Shown here in pieces: positions 8,907 to 17,991 of a DNA stretch of 64,000 bases. A program made the position numbers and the translations under genes. Positions within the stretch are counted from its first letter, which is position 1. The number at the start of each line of letters is the position of its first letter. A model generated the notes under the pieces. It made no database searches and was not told the origin of the DNA. It worked only from the letters and a program-made list of their open reading frames with translations. This DNA is from Rubinisphaera italica. GTDB lineage: Bacteria; Planctomycetota; Planctomycetia; Planctomycetales; Planctomycetaceae. The stretch spans positions 3,560,728 to 3,624,727 of the forward strand of contig NZ_SJPG01000001.1 of assembly GCF_007859715.1 (NCBI RefSeq), read 5' to 3'.

Positions 8907-9905
8907 TTATTGCCCATTCGAGATTAAGGAATGAGTCATCGCGTCGAGGACTTGCGGGAAGAGTTCGACGATGCCATCTGCGGCTCCGGAAAGTGTAACG
9001 GTAAGAATCGTCAGGCTGACCATCGCTCGAATCGGAAAGCCGAGGACGAGGACATTGACTTGGGGAACCGTGTAACCGAGAAAGCCCATTGCCACGGATA
9101 GTAAAGCCATAGCCGCAAGTAATGGTGCGGCAATTTGAATGGACAATGCTAACGATTGAGCCATCAGATTTCGCATCACTTCGAGCGAACCGGCATCAGC
9201 CCAGGCCATCCCAACGGGGATCACTTCAAACGTGTTCATCAGGCTCATCAACATCATCAGATGACCATCAAATGGCGGCATCACTAATAAGGCGGTTGTG
9301 CCGAGCAGAAAAAAGAGTTGTCCCGTTGGTGAAATACTTGTTCCCAGAGCCGGGTTAAAGATTTCGCTGAGTGCGGTTCCCGTCTGCTGATCGAACGTTT
9401 CGCCCGCCAGTTGTAAGCCGGTCAGAATGATGTTCACTCCCAGCCCGAGCATCATGCCGATCGCCAGTTCGGTGGAAGCAATCCAGATCAGATCGAACAA
9501 CGTCGAAGGCACCCCTTTAGCCGCCAGAAACTCCTGGCGAGTCAAGCGAACTTTCTGGATTTCCTCTTCAGGGAGATTCGTATCGAGTGCTTGCGAATGA
9601 AATGGACGCGGGACTTCATTTCCTTCAAGGACTCCGTTTTGATCGACATCAAGCGTTTCAAAACCACGTGCACGGATGTCCGGCAGGGAGGGCGTCACTA
9701 TTAATGCCAGCGAGAACGCAAACAGAAATTTGACATTCGAGGGGATCGAGGTATGTCCGAAGAATGGTCCAATCAGCATCAGCCCACTCAAGCGGACCAG
9801 CACCAGGATGAATGTCATAAAGTAAGCCAGCGCGGCATCGACCACCAGATGATGTGCCCAGTTATTGAGGGCTCCTCCAGAAATCTGATCAATGGCTTCA
9901 AACAT
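8907..9905 (-). CDS. fliR: Flagellar export gate protein FliR with EF-hand-like insert
   Basis: FliR, about 332 residues, a membrane subunit of the flagellar export gate. The family part is recognisable from hydrophobic segments and from GETFDQQTGTALSEIFNP and VNVLVLGFPIRAM. The frame is open to 10067, but the ATG at 9905 (MFEAIDQISGG) is chosen because the extra 54 residues are translated repeat DNA (the palindrome gives LVRRDAP and MRLDAP) and have no family match. Between the second and third hydrophobic segments there is an insert of about 45 residues containing DVDQNGVLEGNE at 86-97, a textbook 12-residue EF-hand calcium loop. Typical FliR is about 260 residues, so this insert explains most of the excess length. 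Confidence 0.93.
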   Translation of the reverse strand: MFEAIDQISGGALNNWAHHLVVDAALAYFMTFILVLVRLSGLMLIGPFFGHTSIPSNVKFLFAFSLALIVTPSLPDIRARGFETLDVDQNGVLEGNEVPRPFHSQALDTNLPEEEIQKVRLTRQEFLAAKGVPSTLFDLIWIASTELAIGMMLGLGVNIILTGLQLAGETFDQQTGTALSEIFNPALGTSISPTGQLFFLLGTTALLVMPPFDGHLMMLMSLMNTFEVIPVGMAWADAGSLEVMRNLMAQSLALSIQIAAPLLAAMALLSVAMGFLGYTVPQVNVLVLGFPIRAMVSLTILTVTLSGAADGIVELFPQVLDAMTHSLISNGQ

Positions 9906-9938
9906 GAGTGGGAATGTTTCAAATGAAATCAGTAGTTT

Positions 9939-10072
9939 GCAGGGTGCGTCTCGACGCACCAGACTCGGCTTCACTTCCAGAGTGATTTTGAGAGCTTCTT
10001 GTACAGTATTTTTACAGGTAATGAGTTTCCTGCATTCGAATGTCCATTCCGGTGCGTCGAGACGCACCCTAC
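9939..10072. repeat. Twin palindrome, GGTGCGTC family, second copy
   Basis: AGGGTGCGTC..GACGCACC (9941-9960) and GGTGCGTC..GACGCACCCTAC (10051-10072) face each other around a 90-base spacer between fliR and fliQ. Each hairpin has an 8-bp perfect stem with a two-base centre. It is the same family as 8833-8903 with a longer spacer. Its presence lengthens the apparent fliR reading frame. Confidence 0.75.
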
Positions 10073-10095
10073 TGCTATGTTTTATTTGTCGTTAA

Positions 10096-10362
10096 CTACA
10101 GGTTATTGGGAATCGATTGCCACAGGTCTATGGTGTACTCAACAACCATGCCGAAAATCCAGGGCATCAACACAAGTACCGACCCGACCATGGCGATGAT
10201 CTTCGGCACGAAACTGAGGGTCTGATCCTGCAATTGTGTGACGGCTTGAAACAGACTGATCGCCAGGCCAACGACCATGGCAATCAGCATCACAGGTGTG
10301 CCAACCAGTAAAGCCAAGACGATGGCAGATCGAGTAATTTCGACGGCGAGATCGATGTTCAT
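10096..10362 (-). CDS. fliQ: Flagellar export gate protein FliQ
   Basis: FliQ, 88 residues, the small two-helix subunit of the export gate. The ATG at 10362 gives MNIDLAVEITRSAIVLALL, the standard start; the frame continues to 10443 but the extra 27 residues come from repeat-rich DNA. Two hydrophobic helices (about 13-35 and 54-76) flank the conserved polar turn SLFQAVTQLQDQTLSFVPK, a hallmark of FliQ/SctS. It lies between fliP and fliR, as in most flagellar clusters. Directly in front of the start codon is a CCCTAGA-type repeat similar to one in front of fliJ. Confidence 0.95.
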   Translation of the reverse strand: MNIDLAVEITRSAIVLALLVGTPVMLIAMVVGLAISLFQAVTQLQDQTLSFVPKIIAMVGSVLVLMPWIFGMVVEYTIDLWQSIPNNL

Positions 10363-10366
10363 GTTT

Positions 10367-10396
10367 GGTCTAGGGTCTAGGGACTTGGGTCCAGGG
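10367..10396. repeat. TAGGGTC direct repeats upstream of fliQ
   Basis: On the plus strand GGTCTAGGGTCTAGGGACT followed by TGGGTCCAGGG; on the transcribed strand this reads as CCCTAGA units ending 5-6 bases before the fliQ ATG. A similar block stands before fliJ at 21748-21777. Confidence 0.5.
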
Positions 10397-10413
10397 TATG
10401 TTCTTATAATCGT

Positions 10414-10448
<35 letters not shown>

Positions 10449-10535
10449 TTTGCGGGAGTTATCTATTCAAGTATTTGATTAATCTGTGCATTCCGGAAAC
10501 ATCCTCTTTCCTTCACATTGGGGATAGTATTCTTC

Positions 10536-10555
10536 CCTTCTCCTTGAGGAGAAGG
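10536..10555. repeat. CCTTCTCC hairpin
   Basis: Perfect 8-bp stem CCTTCTCC (10536-10543), loop TTGA, GGAGAAGG (10548-10555), followed by TGGCCGCAGGCC. It is a single copy in this window and lies between fliP and fliQ. Confidence 0.5.
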
Positions 10556-10663
10556 TGGCCGCAGGCCGTATGAGGGGATCACATCGGCGTTCTCATTAAA
10601 TTCACGCGGATTTCCCTAACCCTGAGGGGAGAGGGAACATGTCTTAGATCGTTAATAATTTTC

Positions 10664-11599
10664 TCACCCTGTGCCGGTAAATGGTTGGACGCTGTGGAGG
10701 AGCATTTCGACCGTGAGGTACCAGCCATCGACGAGGACGAAGAGCAGAAGTTTGAATGGGAGTGAAATCAGAACTGGTGGCAGCATCATCATGCCCATGC
10801 TGATGAGAATCGAGGCGACCACCATATCGATAATGATGAATGGGAGATAAATTTGAAATCCGATAATGAATGCCGTTTTCAATTCGCTGAGCATGAATGC
10901 GGGAATTAAAACCGTTGTATGGACTTCATCAAAGTTTTCAGGAGCCTTCCAGTTGGAGGCTTCGGGGGTGCCGGGGGCCGGGCGTTGATAATCGATGAAC
11001 ATCCAGACGGCATTCTCGTTTCCGGTGCGGAAAATCTGATCGCTCATAAACCGCCGGATCGGCTTCAGAGATCGCTCGGCAGCCAATTGCAGGCCCACTT
11101 CCTGATCCTGCGTCGTTTCATAAGTCGATTCGGAATAGGGTTGAATCCCATTCTCATACGCTTGCTTCCAGACCGGCCACATCACCATGATTGTCAGGAA
11201 CATGCCGAGCGAAAGTAAAACCTGATTCGGGGGGAGTTGCTGAGTCCCCAGTGCCTGCCGCAGAATCCCGAGGACAATGACGATGCGAATGAAACAGGTC
11301 GTCATGATCAAAATGGAAGGAGCCAGACTGATCAGCGTGAGCATGACCATCAGCTTCAAAGTCGGCGTTAATCCTTGTGGAGACACCAACTTGTCGGGAT
11401 CGAATCCCTGAGGAAAAACAGACTCCGCGGGTGCCCCAACGATGTCCGCTTGCCCGGATTCCAGCGGCAATAAAGGAGCAATGGGTGATCCCGAAAGGTT
11501 GGAAATCATGTCCGATTGCGCGAATACCTCCACTGTTCCAATTGATAAAACGAAGGAAGCTATAACAAGGAATCCAATAGCACTTCTCGCAGGGATCAT
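10664..11599 (-). CDS. fliP: Flagellar export gate protein FliP
   Basis: FliP, 311 residues, the pore-lining subunit of the FliPQR gate. A cleavable signal peptide ([20 protein letters not shown]) and a 60-residue linker precede the conserved core, which begins at [24 protein letters not shown] and continues with [17 protein letters not shown], both diagnostic. The last part ([38 protein letters not shown]) matches the family closely. The periplasmic region has an extra Pro-rich segment ([18 protein letters not shown]), making it longer than E. coli FliP (245). Its start overlaps the end of fliO by four bases (ATGA), indicating translational coupling. Confidence 0.97.
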   Translation of the reverse strand: MIPARSAIGFLVIASFVLSIGTVEVFAQSDMISNLSGSPIAPLLPLESGQADIVGAPAESVFPQGFDPDKLVSPQGLTPTLKLMVMLTLISLAPSILIMTTCFIRIVIVLGILRQALGTQQLPPNQVLLSLGMFLTIMVMWPVWKQAYENGIQPYSESTYETTQDQEVGLQLAAERSLKPIRRFMSDQIFRTGNENAVWMFIDYQRPAPGTPEASNWKAPENFDEVHTTVLIPAFMLSELKTAFIIGFQIYLPFIIIDMVVASILISMGMMMLPPVLISLPFKLLLFVLVDGWYLTVEMLLHSVQPFTGTG

Positions 11600-12630
11600 A
11601 GTCGTCCCTCCCGCGCGGCTTCGAGTGTTTTTTCCAGATCCGCAATATCCTCAGCGGAAATTGAGGAGGCTTTGCGAGCCTCTTTGAAGGAAAAAGAAAT
11701 TGGTTCCGAGGTGATCGGCTGACGTCGCTGCTGTTTTTGTCGCTCGCGATGCTGGCGATCGAGATTGACTTTTTCAGAATTTTTCAGGCCGCCCGAAAGC
11801 AGCATTTTGAATGAGGATGTCATATCGGATTGAGGTGCAGCGGTTTTGCAGAGTCCGCGAATCTGATCGACTTCGACAGGATCGGTGATTTCTGCCAATG
11901 TATTCAGGCCATCCAGTGAGGAACCAAGCACTAGTATTCTTTGCCCTGCTTTGACAAAAACAATGCTGTGTCGCTGATCGACAACCTTACGACCGAGAAT
12001 ATCGAGCACTTCGGCACTAAGATTTTGAGACGCAAAGGGAATCTGTTTTTTGACGATTCGTGAAAGGAAAAAAATGATGCTGATTACACCGGCAAGAGCC
12101 AGGACTGGCGTCAAAAATTTACTAACGCTCGATTGACCAGAGTGACTCGCTTTGGTGCCATCTTCGTTCAAAGCAAATCGTCCGGTCGCCTTTTTCAGGG
12201 GGATCGGATCGACTCCAGAATCTCCTGGAGATGTCTCGGAAGGTTTAGAATTAGCAGGAGCCGATTGATGAGGTATTTCTGATTTCGGTTCAACAGTCTG
12301 TGACTGTTTGGGCGGAATTTGAGATTGAAAGGATTCGGGAAGATTGATCGTGGGCGAATAATTTCTCACCGCCCTGGGTTGCTGCGGTTGTGCAGAAGGA
12401 GCTGAGAAATAAGGACTTTCCGCCGGTTGCTGAGCCCAGACTTCTGACGTGTTTGGCTTCCCAGTTGGAAATTCGTCTGCAGTAAGAGAAGCCGAAAAGG
12501 AGGCAATCAGCAGAAGAGAGAGTAGAACGAATTTTGACGCAAACCGACCGAGCAATAATGAAATCGCCTCTGCCAATTTCGGTTCTGTCTGTCCGTAACG
12601 ATTCCCTGAGAGAAGCATCCGTGCCCCCAC
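11596..12630 (-). CDS. fliO: FliO-like flagellar assembly protein
   Basis: A 344-residue protein in the fliO position, overlapping fliP by four bases. It starts with a hydrophobic signal-like stretch (about residues 30-50), then a long Pro/Gln/Ser-rich region, one transmembrane helix ([21 protein letters not shown], about 168-188) and a small cytosolic domain with [33 protein letters not shown]. That last part is the FliO signature, a beta-rich module that helps stabilise FliP. The C-terminal 90 residues are basic then helical, longer than in enterobacteria. Identity rests on the short domain plus position; sequence conservation in FliO is generally low. Confidence 0.85.
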   Translation of the reverse strand: MGARMLLSGNRYGQTEPKLAEAISLLLGRFASKFVLLSLLLIASFSASLTADEFPTGKPNTSEVWAQQPAESPYFSAPSAQPQQPRAVRNYSPTINLPESFQSQIPPKQSQTVEPKSEIPHQSAPANSKPSETSPGDSGVDPIPLKKATGRFALNEDGTKASHSGQSSVSKFLTPVLALAGVISIIFFLSRIVKKQIPFASQNLSAEVLDILGRKVVDQRHSIVFVKAGQRILVLGSSLDGLNTLAEITDPVEVDQIRGLCKTAAPQSDMTSSFKMLLSGGLKNSEKVNLDRQHRERQKQQRRQPITSEPISFSFKEARKASSISAEDIADLEKTLEAAREGRL

Positions 12631-12682
12631 TCCTCAACGTCGCAGATGTACTGCGGCATTTAACTGTCTGGAATCGAATGAC

Positions 12683-13321
12683 CTATTTTTGTGGTGTCAA
12701 AATTTCTGCGACACGCACACAAAAGTTATCGTTCAAAACCAGGACTTCCCCCCGGGCAATCAATCGACCATTCACGAGAATATCGACCGGATCGCCGGCT
12801 AATTTGTCAAGAGGCACAACGCTTCCCGACTTTAACGAAACGACTTCTTCAATCTGAAGTTCCGCACGGCCCAACTCAATTCGCAAATCGAGTTCGACAT
12901 CCTGAAGCAGGTTCAACTCGCCACGTTGCGAGTTCCCCAGAACACGATTCAGGTCCTGTAGTGGGAGCGAAGTCGCTCCCGAAACATCTTTTTTTTGACT
13001 GGAATGATTGCCGAAGTCTGCGGAGATCGCAGCAGCCAGATTCGCTTCCGCTTCATTCAATAACTCTTCGGTCGCATGACTTGGCTTAGGTTTAGGTGGC
13101 GTTTCCGAACCGGAAAGCTCGGGTGACTGACCAGAATTTGCCCCTGCCAGCAAGGCCTCGATGTCACTGGCATCAAGCAAATCTCCATCAGAAATATTCT
13201 CTGTGTTATCCGATGATGATTCTTCATCGGATTCTGAAGACGGAGAATCAGACGAAATGCCATCTCGATTATTGAGCATGGCCTCAATTTCGCTCGGATC
13301 GATCATGTCGTCGTCAGCCAC
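12683..13321 (-). CDS. fliN: Flagellar motor switch protein FliN with FliM-like N-terminal peptides
   Basis: FliN/FliY-type switch protein, 212 residues. The C-terminal ~80 residues form the SpoA (surface presentation) domain: LLQDVELDLRIELGRAELQIEEVVSLKSGSVVPLDKLAGDPVDILVNGRLIARGEVLVLNDNFCVRVAEI in sequence order, which builds the C-ring. The N-terminal 115 residues are acidic and disordered and contain two peptides, DPSEIEAMLNN (about 8-18) and DASDIEALLAG (about 50-60), resembling the EIDALL CheY-binding motif at the N terminus of FliM and FliY. fliM is absent from its usual place between fliL and fliN. This suggests a FliY-like role in signal reception, which is inference. Confidence 0.9.
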   Translation of the reverse strand: MADDDMIDPSEIEAMLNNRDGISSDSPSSESDEESSSDNTENISDGDLLDASDIEALLAGANSGQSPELSGSETPPKPKPSHATEELLNEAEANLAAAISADFGNHSSQKKDVSGATSLPLQDLNRVLGNSQRGELNLLQDVELDLRIELGRAELQIEEVVSLKSGSVVPLDKLAGDPVDILVNGRLIARGEVLVLNDNFCVRVAEILTPQK

Positions 13322-13383
13322 GTTACTCTCCGCGAATCCAAGAGATACTCAATACAAAACGCTTACTACTCAACTCTATCAAA

Positions 13384-13932
13384 TTACTGTTCCATTTTTC
13401 GATAATCCGTAATGATGACGGATGTCACAAAACTCTGACTGAGAATTTTGTTGATTTCTTCGCGAATCTGCCGTTTCACCATACTCAAATGTGGATCATT
13501 CAAATCTTCAATGGCGGCACTGCGAATGATGGTATTGACCGTTTGTCGAATTTTGTTCTTATGAGTTTTTTTAGCCTCTGTAAATGGCTCTGCCAGATGA
13601 GAGGGAACTTCAACATGCAAATTGAATGAAACATGAATTGCCTGACCGCCACTAGATAAACTGTTTGTGCAGTTAAATAACGGTGAGATATCGACTTCTG
13701 TGGTTTCGGTATCGTCGAGAGTTTCTCCGGCCAGGAATGTCGGATCTTTGGGATCGATCTCTCCGGGATCCGATTCGCCGAACATGAAATACAGCATCAG
13801 AAACTGAACGATCATCACAACAATCAGTAATCCGGCAATTGCGATGAACTTCAACCAGAATCCGCTTCCAGAAGGCTTGGCAGATAATGCTTCTTCTGTC
13901 TGTACTGGTGCTTCGGGAGTTTCTGTCGCCAT
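13384..13932 (-). CDS. fliL: Flagellar basal-body protein FliL
   Basis: FliL, 182 residues, a single-span inner-membrane protein that rings the stator and supports torque. A 25-residue Thr/Pro/Ala/Glu cytosolic head is followed by a transmembrane helix (FWLKFIAIAGLLIVVMIVQF, about 25-44) and a periplasmic domain of the stomatin-like FliL fold, ending in the conserved LSMVKRQIREEINKILSQ and VTSVIITDYRKMEQ. The position between motB and fliN is typical. The acidic linker after the helix (ESDPGEIDPKDPTF) is longer than in enterobacteria. Confidence 0.9.
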   Translation of the reverse strand: MATETPEAPVQTEEALSAKPSGSGFWLKFIAIAGLLIVVMIVQFLMLYFMFGESDPGEIDPKDPTFLAGETLDDTETTEVDISPLFNCTNSLSSGGQAIHVSFNLHVEVPSHLAEPFTEAKKTHKNKIRQTVNTIIRSAAIEDLNDPHLSMVKRQIREEINKILSQSFVTSVIITDYRKMEQ

Positions 13933-14004
13933 GTCTCATCCTCCATGATGAAAACCATTTGAGTCGCTTCAATTCTGAATTCTGCTTTGGGATCAAAATT
14001 ATGA

Positions 14005-14028
14005 ACGGCCTCAGTCATTTAAGGCCGT
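14005..14028. repeat. Hairpin between motB and fliL
   Basis: Arms ACGGCCT (14005-14011) and AGGCCGT (14022-14028) around a 10-base loop in the 219-base gap downstream of motB. On the transcribed strand it is followed by a moderately T-rich stretch, so weak attenuation after motAB is possible but not shown. Nothing else was recognised in the gap. Confidence 0.4.
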
Positions 14029-14151
14029 GAATTTCCCAGTTCGCAGAAAACAATCATTCCATCAGCGTAATTCAAGCAGGCCATTTCCAGACCAGTCTTC
14101 GCATTTTGCCCATCCCTCCGGGAATCAGGCGTATTTTGCGTTTAATTCGCT

Positions 14152-14856
<705 letters not shown>

Positions 14857-14925
14857 TTCCGCCTCCAGATGTCCTCATTGTTGGTTAATTGCAGATTCTA
14901 TTGCAGTCGGGTTAGTAACTATTAA

Positions 14926-15705
14926 CTACGCCGCCTCTTTGTCTTCCGACGCTCTCTGGCTCACAGGCAGGAAAGTGCTCAGTTTCTGTTCGAGGACACG
15001 GGGATTGTCTCCATCCTGAATGGAGAGAATCCCTCTCACAATGACTTCGCGAACTTCCAGTTCCCGTTTGCTGTAGAAGCCGAGTTTGTCGGCAAAAGGA
15101 AGGAAAATCATGTTGGAAACCATCGCACCATAGAGTGTAGTAATCAGTGCGACCGCCATACCGGGACCGATAGCCGCCGGATCGTCCATATTCCCCAACA
15201 TGATGATCAACCCCATTAAGGTACCGATCATTCCAAAGGCGGGAGCATATCGTCCCACCGTCTCCATGAGGCTTTTGCCCGTTTTATGCCGCATGGCGAC
15301 GGCTTCCATTTCGGTTCGTAACACTGCTTCCATCAATTCGGCATCGGTCCCATCGACCGCCATTTGTATGCCCAACAGGATGAAGGGATCGGAAATTTCT
15401 TCCGTCTTACTTTCCAGTGCCAGAATTCCATCCCGACGAGCGATTTCGGCAAATTCAACCAGTTGGCTGATGACCGGTTTCAAATCGCTGACTTTTGGGT
15501 TGAAGACTTTCTTCATCACCCCGGGAACAAGGAATAACGCTGCAAACGGAAAAGCGATGCAGGTGGCTGCAATCGCCCCCCCAATCACGACAGCTGCAGA
15601 AGCCGCATCCCAGAAGGCAAGGAACGATCCGCCCGGTGCCAGCATAACAGCCAGCGCCAGCAGCCCGAAAGCCATGACCAATCCGCCTACGGTCGCCTTA
15701 TCCAT
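14926..15705 (-). CDS. motA: Flagellar stator protein MotA
   Basis: MotA, about 259 residues, the torque-generating stator subunit that forms the ion channel with MotB. The start at 15705 (MDKATVGGLVMAFGLLALAV) fits family MotA; the frame extends to 15765 through repeat-adjacent DNA. Four hydrophobic segments are visible, with the cytosolic loop (about 65-145) carrying LVEFAEIARRDGILALE and EAVAMRHKTGKSLMETVGRYAPAFGMIGTLMGLI, the family hallmarks. The conserved proline and the glycine-rich motif before the third segment are present. The motA-motB-fliL-fliN order follows many bacterial clusters. Confidence 0.95.
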   Translation of the reverse strand: MDKATVGGLVMAFGLLALAVMLAPGGSFLAFWDAASAAVVIGGAIAATCIAFPFAALFLVPGVMKKVFNPKVSDLKPVISQLVEFAEIARRDGILALESKTEEISDPFILLGIQMAVDGTDAELMEAVLRTEMEAVAMRHKTGKSLMETVGRYAPAFGMIGTLMGLIIMLGNMDDPAAIGPGMAVALITTLYGAMVSNMIFLPFADKLGFYSKRELEVREVIVRGILSIQDGDNPRVLEQKLSTFLPVSQRASEDKEAA

Positions 15706-15765
15706 TATTCCTGACTTTGGTTGAGAAGTGTGTTTCAGATTGAGTGCTGAGAGTTGAAGGCTCAA

Positions 15766-15837
15766 GTAGGACAGGCATCCTGCCTGTCAAATGCCCCGCT
15801 CACCGTTAGTAATAGACAGGCAAGATGCCTGTCCTAC
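15766..15837. repeat. Twin palindrome, GACAGGC family
   Basis: Two 23-base arms, GTAGGACAGGC..GCCTGTC (15766-15788) and GACAGGC..GCCTGTCCTAC (15815-15837), are inverted copies with one mismatch, around a 26-base spacer. Each arm is also a small hairpin. It sits between flbD and motA. Related units are at 23183-23207, 25001-25019 and 28088-28155. Confidence 0.8.
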
Positions 15838-15844
15838 AAATAGG

Positions 15845-16060
15845 TTATGTTCCCATCCCAGGAATCCGTCGAACCGAACGCGAATAGTCGACACTGCGTT
15901 TTACGACTTCATCGACTGATTCGAGCACAATGAGGCGATCATCGGATGTCAAAGTGATGTAGGTATCAGGCCGACTTTCGATATAGCGGATTAATTCCGC
16001 ATTGAGTACGAATTGATCGCCATTGAGTTTTGTTAATTTAATCAAGGGATGCTCCTTCAC
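15845..16060 (-). CDS. flbD: FlbD/SwrD-family flagellar protein
   Basis: A 71-residue protein of the small FlbD (SwrD) family, coded between flgE and motA where the family usually occurs. The pattern IKLTKLNGDQFVLNAELIRYIESRPDTYITLTSDDRLIVLESVDEVV is the entire domain, given here in pieces: LNG, NAELI, IE-x-x-PDT-x-I-x-L and a final VIVxES-type strand. In Bacillus SwrD increases stator power and is needed for swarming. The name should not be confused with the Caulobacter sigma-54 activator FlbD. The tail SVDYSRSVRRIPGMGT is extra and basic. Confidence 0.85.
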   Translation of the reverse strand: MKEHPLIKLTKLNGDQFVLNAELIRYIESRPDTYITLTSDDRLIVLESVDEVVKRSVDYSRSVRRIPGMGT

Positions 16061-16094
16061 ACCCGAATTCTCTGAGCCGCACTACAAACGATTA

Positions 16095-17813
16095 TTATCG
16101 ACCTAACAACAACAGTTCATCGACGAGCCGTTGTACGGAATCGATCACGCGGGCATTTCCTCGATAGTTGGTCGAGGAGACAATCAAATCGACCAGATTT
16201 CGCCCGATATCGGTATTGGACAATTCAATCGAACCGGAGCGAATCGTTCCCGCTCCGAAGTTCCCAGCTGTCACCAGGAAAGGTGTTCCGGAACTGACTC
16301 CTTCCAGGAATGTCGTATTCCCGTTATCGAGCAAACCCTGGGGATTTGAAAATCGAGCTAAAACAACCTGGCCTAATGTCCGGATGATTCCGTTATCAAA
16401 GATACCATTGATCACACCCGTTTCATCAATCACGAAACGAGACAACGATCCCGGACTCGAACCATCCTGCGATTGCAGCGTGATTGCACTTCCTGCTGAG
16501 GTAGTCGAAATCCCGGTTAATGTCGAAAAGTCGATATTAATCTGCATCGGGCTGACCGCAGCAGTATTGTTCCGATCAATTGAGAACTGCTGAATAGCTC
16601 CCGATGAAACCTCCCCGACTCCGTCAAACACAAACGAGCCATTGGCAAGAACAACATCTGCATCACTGTCATCGTTACTTTCCAGGAAGTAACGGAATGT
16701 TGAAGAGGTTGAATCTCGGGATTCCAGATAGGTCGTCAGCTTAACGTTGACTTCCTGTCCGAGAGAATCGTAAACGATGAAGTCAGTAATCGAACTTTCA
16801 CCATCAGCCGTCTGATTTTTTGAAAATGGAATTTCAACAGTGGCGGATGTGGTTCCGTCAGTTTTGGTGAAGTCGCCCAGAGTCAATGAAATATCATTAA
16901 CCGATCCTCGATTCCCGATAACTTGAATAAGACCGTTCGCATCAATCGTGATGCCGGGATTGGAACCACCTTCAGTAGGGACATCCCCCCCACTATGAAT
17001 TCCGAGTGTTTGATCCATCATCGTCAACAACTCAGCAAGGCTTGTAGTCGCAGTCACAGCCAACGTTTGTGGCTCTAATAACCGTCCCCCTTTTCGTGGA
17101 GTAAAAGTGATGACATCGTTAGCATTAAAAAGTGCCGTTGTATCCCCATCCTTGTATAAATCAGTCAATAAGGTCGTCCCCGAGGCTGTATCTCCACCGA
17201 CAACAGTTCCTCCAGCGGTATTTACGAAAGCATCCTGTGAGGAAAGTGTCGTTCCCTGCGTGGAGACACTACCTGTAGAAAGCACTGCTCCACTGATTTC
17301 GACATTTCGCGTCTGCTGAGCGACGGTCAAATCCCCCAGAGGAATTTCGATATCGGTCAACTGAGTGGTGACCAGATTAAAATCTTCATCAACACCATAA
17401 CCCTGAACACGTAAGCCAGCTGGTGTAACCAATGAATCTTCACTGCTCAAATTGAAATTGCCAGCACGGGTATAAACATTCCCGTCAGATCCACTGACAA
17501 TAAAAAATCCATCCCCTTGAATGGCCAGGTCGGAAGGGCTTGCTGAGTTGGTAATTGAGCCCTGCGTGAAGTCTTTGACGATCGCAGCCGAATTGGCTCC
17601 CAAACCGATCTGCTTGGGATTCGTCCCCCCGTTACCAGTGGTCGGTCGCGAACCGACTGAGAGTGTTCGAGACAACTGCGTCTGGAACAATACGTTCGAA
17701 GCTTTGTAGCCGTTCGTACCGGCATTGGCAATATTATTACCGATGACATCGATCGTCTGTTCGTTAAGTGCCAGACCATTCAATGACGTCGTAAGTGCGG
17801 ACGTTAATCCCAT
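16095..17813 (-). CDS. flgE: Flagellar hook protein FlgE
   Basis: FlgE, 572 residues, the hook subunit. The N terminus (LTTSLNGLALNEQTIDVIGN, then NIANAGTNGYKAS) and C terminus (LSNTDIGRNLVDLIVSSTNY, then RGNARVIDSVQRLVDELLLL) are the helical flagellar rod/hook signatures that pack in the core. Between them are the FlgE D1/D2-type domains, starting with DLAIQGDGFFIVSG. The length is greater than E. coli FlgE (402), with the extra in Ser/Thr/Gly-rich surface domains. It follows flgD in transcription order. Some planctomycete hooks are known to vary in surface domains; I infer this here from length only. Confidence 0.95.
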   Translation of the reverse strand: MGLTSALTTSLNGLALNEQTIDVIGNNIANAGTNGYKASNVLFQTQLSRTLSVGSRPTTGNGGTNPKQIGLGANSAAIVKDFTQGSITNSASPSDLAIQGDGFFIVSGSDGNVYTRAGNFNLSSEDSLVTPAGLRVQGYGVDEDFNLVTTQLTDIEIPLGDLTVAQQTRNVEISGAVLSTGSVSTQGTTLSSQDAFVNTAGGTVVGGDTASGTTLLTDLYKDGDTTALFNANDVITFTPRKGGRLLEPQTLAVTATTSLAELLTMMDQTLGIHSGGDVPTEGGSNPGITIDANGLIQVIGNRGSVNDISLTLGDFTKTDGTTSATVEIPFSKNQTADGESSITDFIVYDSLGQEVNVKLTTYLESRDSTSSTFRYFLESNDDSDADVVLANGSFVFDGVGEVSSGAIQQFSIDRNNTAAVSPMQINIDFSTLTGISTTSAGSAITLQSQDGSSPGSLSRFVIDETGVINGIFDNGIIRTLGQVVLARFSNPQGLLDNGNTTFLEGVSSGTPFLVTAGNFGAGTIRSGSIELSNTDIGRNLVDLIVSSTNYRGNARVIDSVQRLVDELLLLGR

Positions 17814-17991
17814 AGTGTCCCCCGACAGTTAATCATCCCTGACAAACCCTTCCCCCCAGGAACGGATTTGTTGTCGTTTTATTTTCCGAAGCTGATCAGA
17901 AGTCAGTGATTCATTGACATAACGATCAGCATCACAGTCTCTATCGGCATCCTGCGGAAAAATCCGCAGTCTTCTCCTATTTTACCATTTG

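Noticed and set aside
9906..10067. N-terminal extension of FliR
   Set aside because: The extra 54 residues are translated palindrome DNA, and the ATG at 9905 gives the family start.
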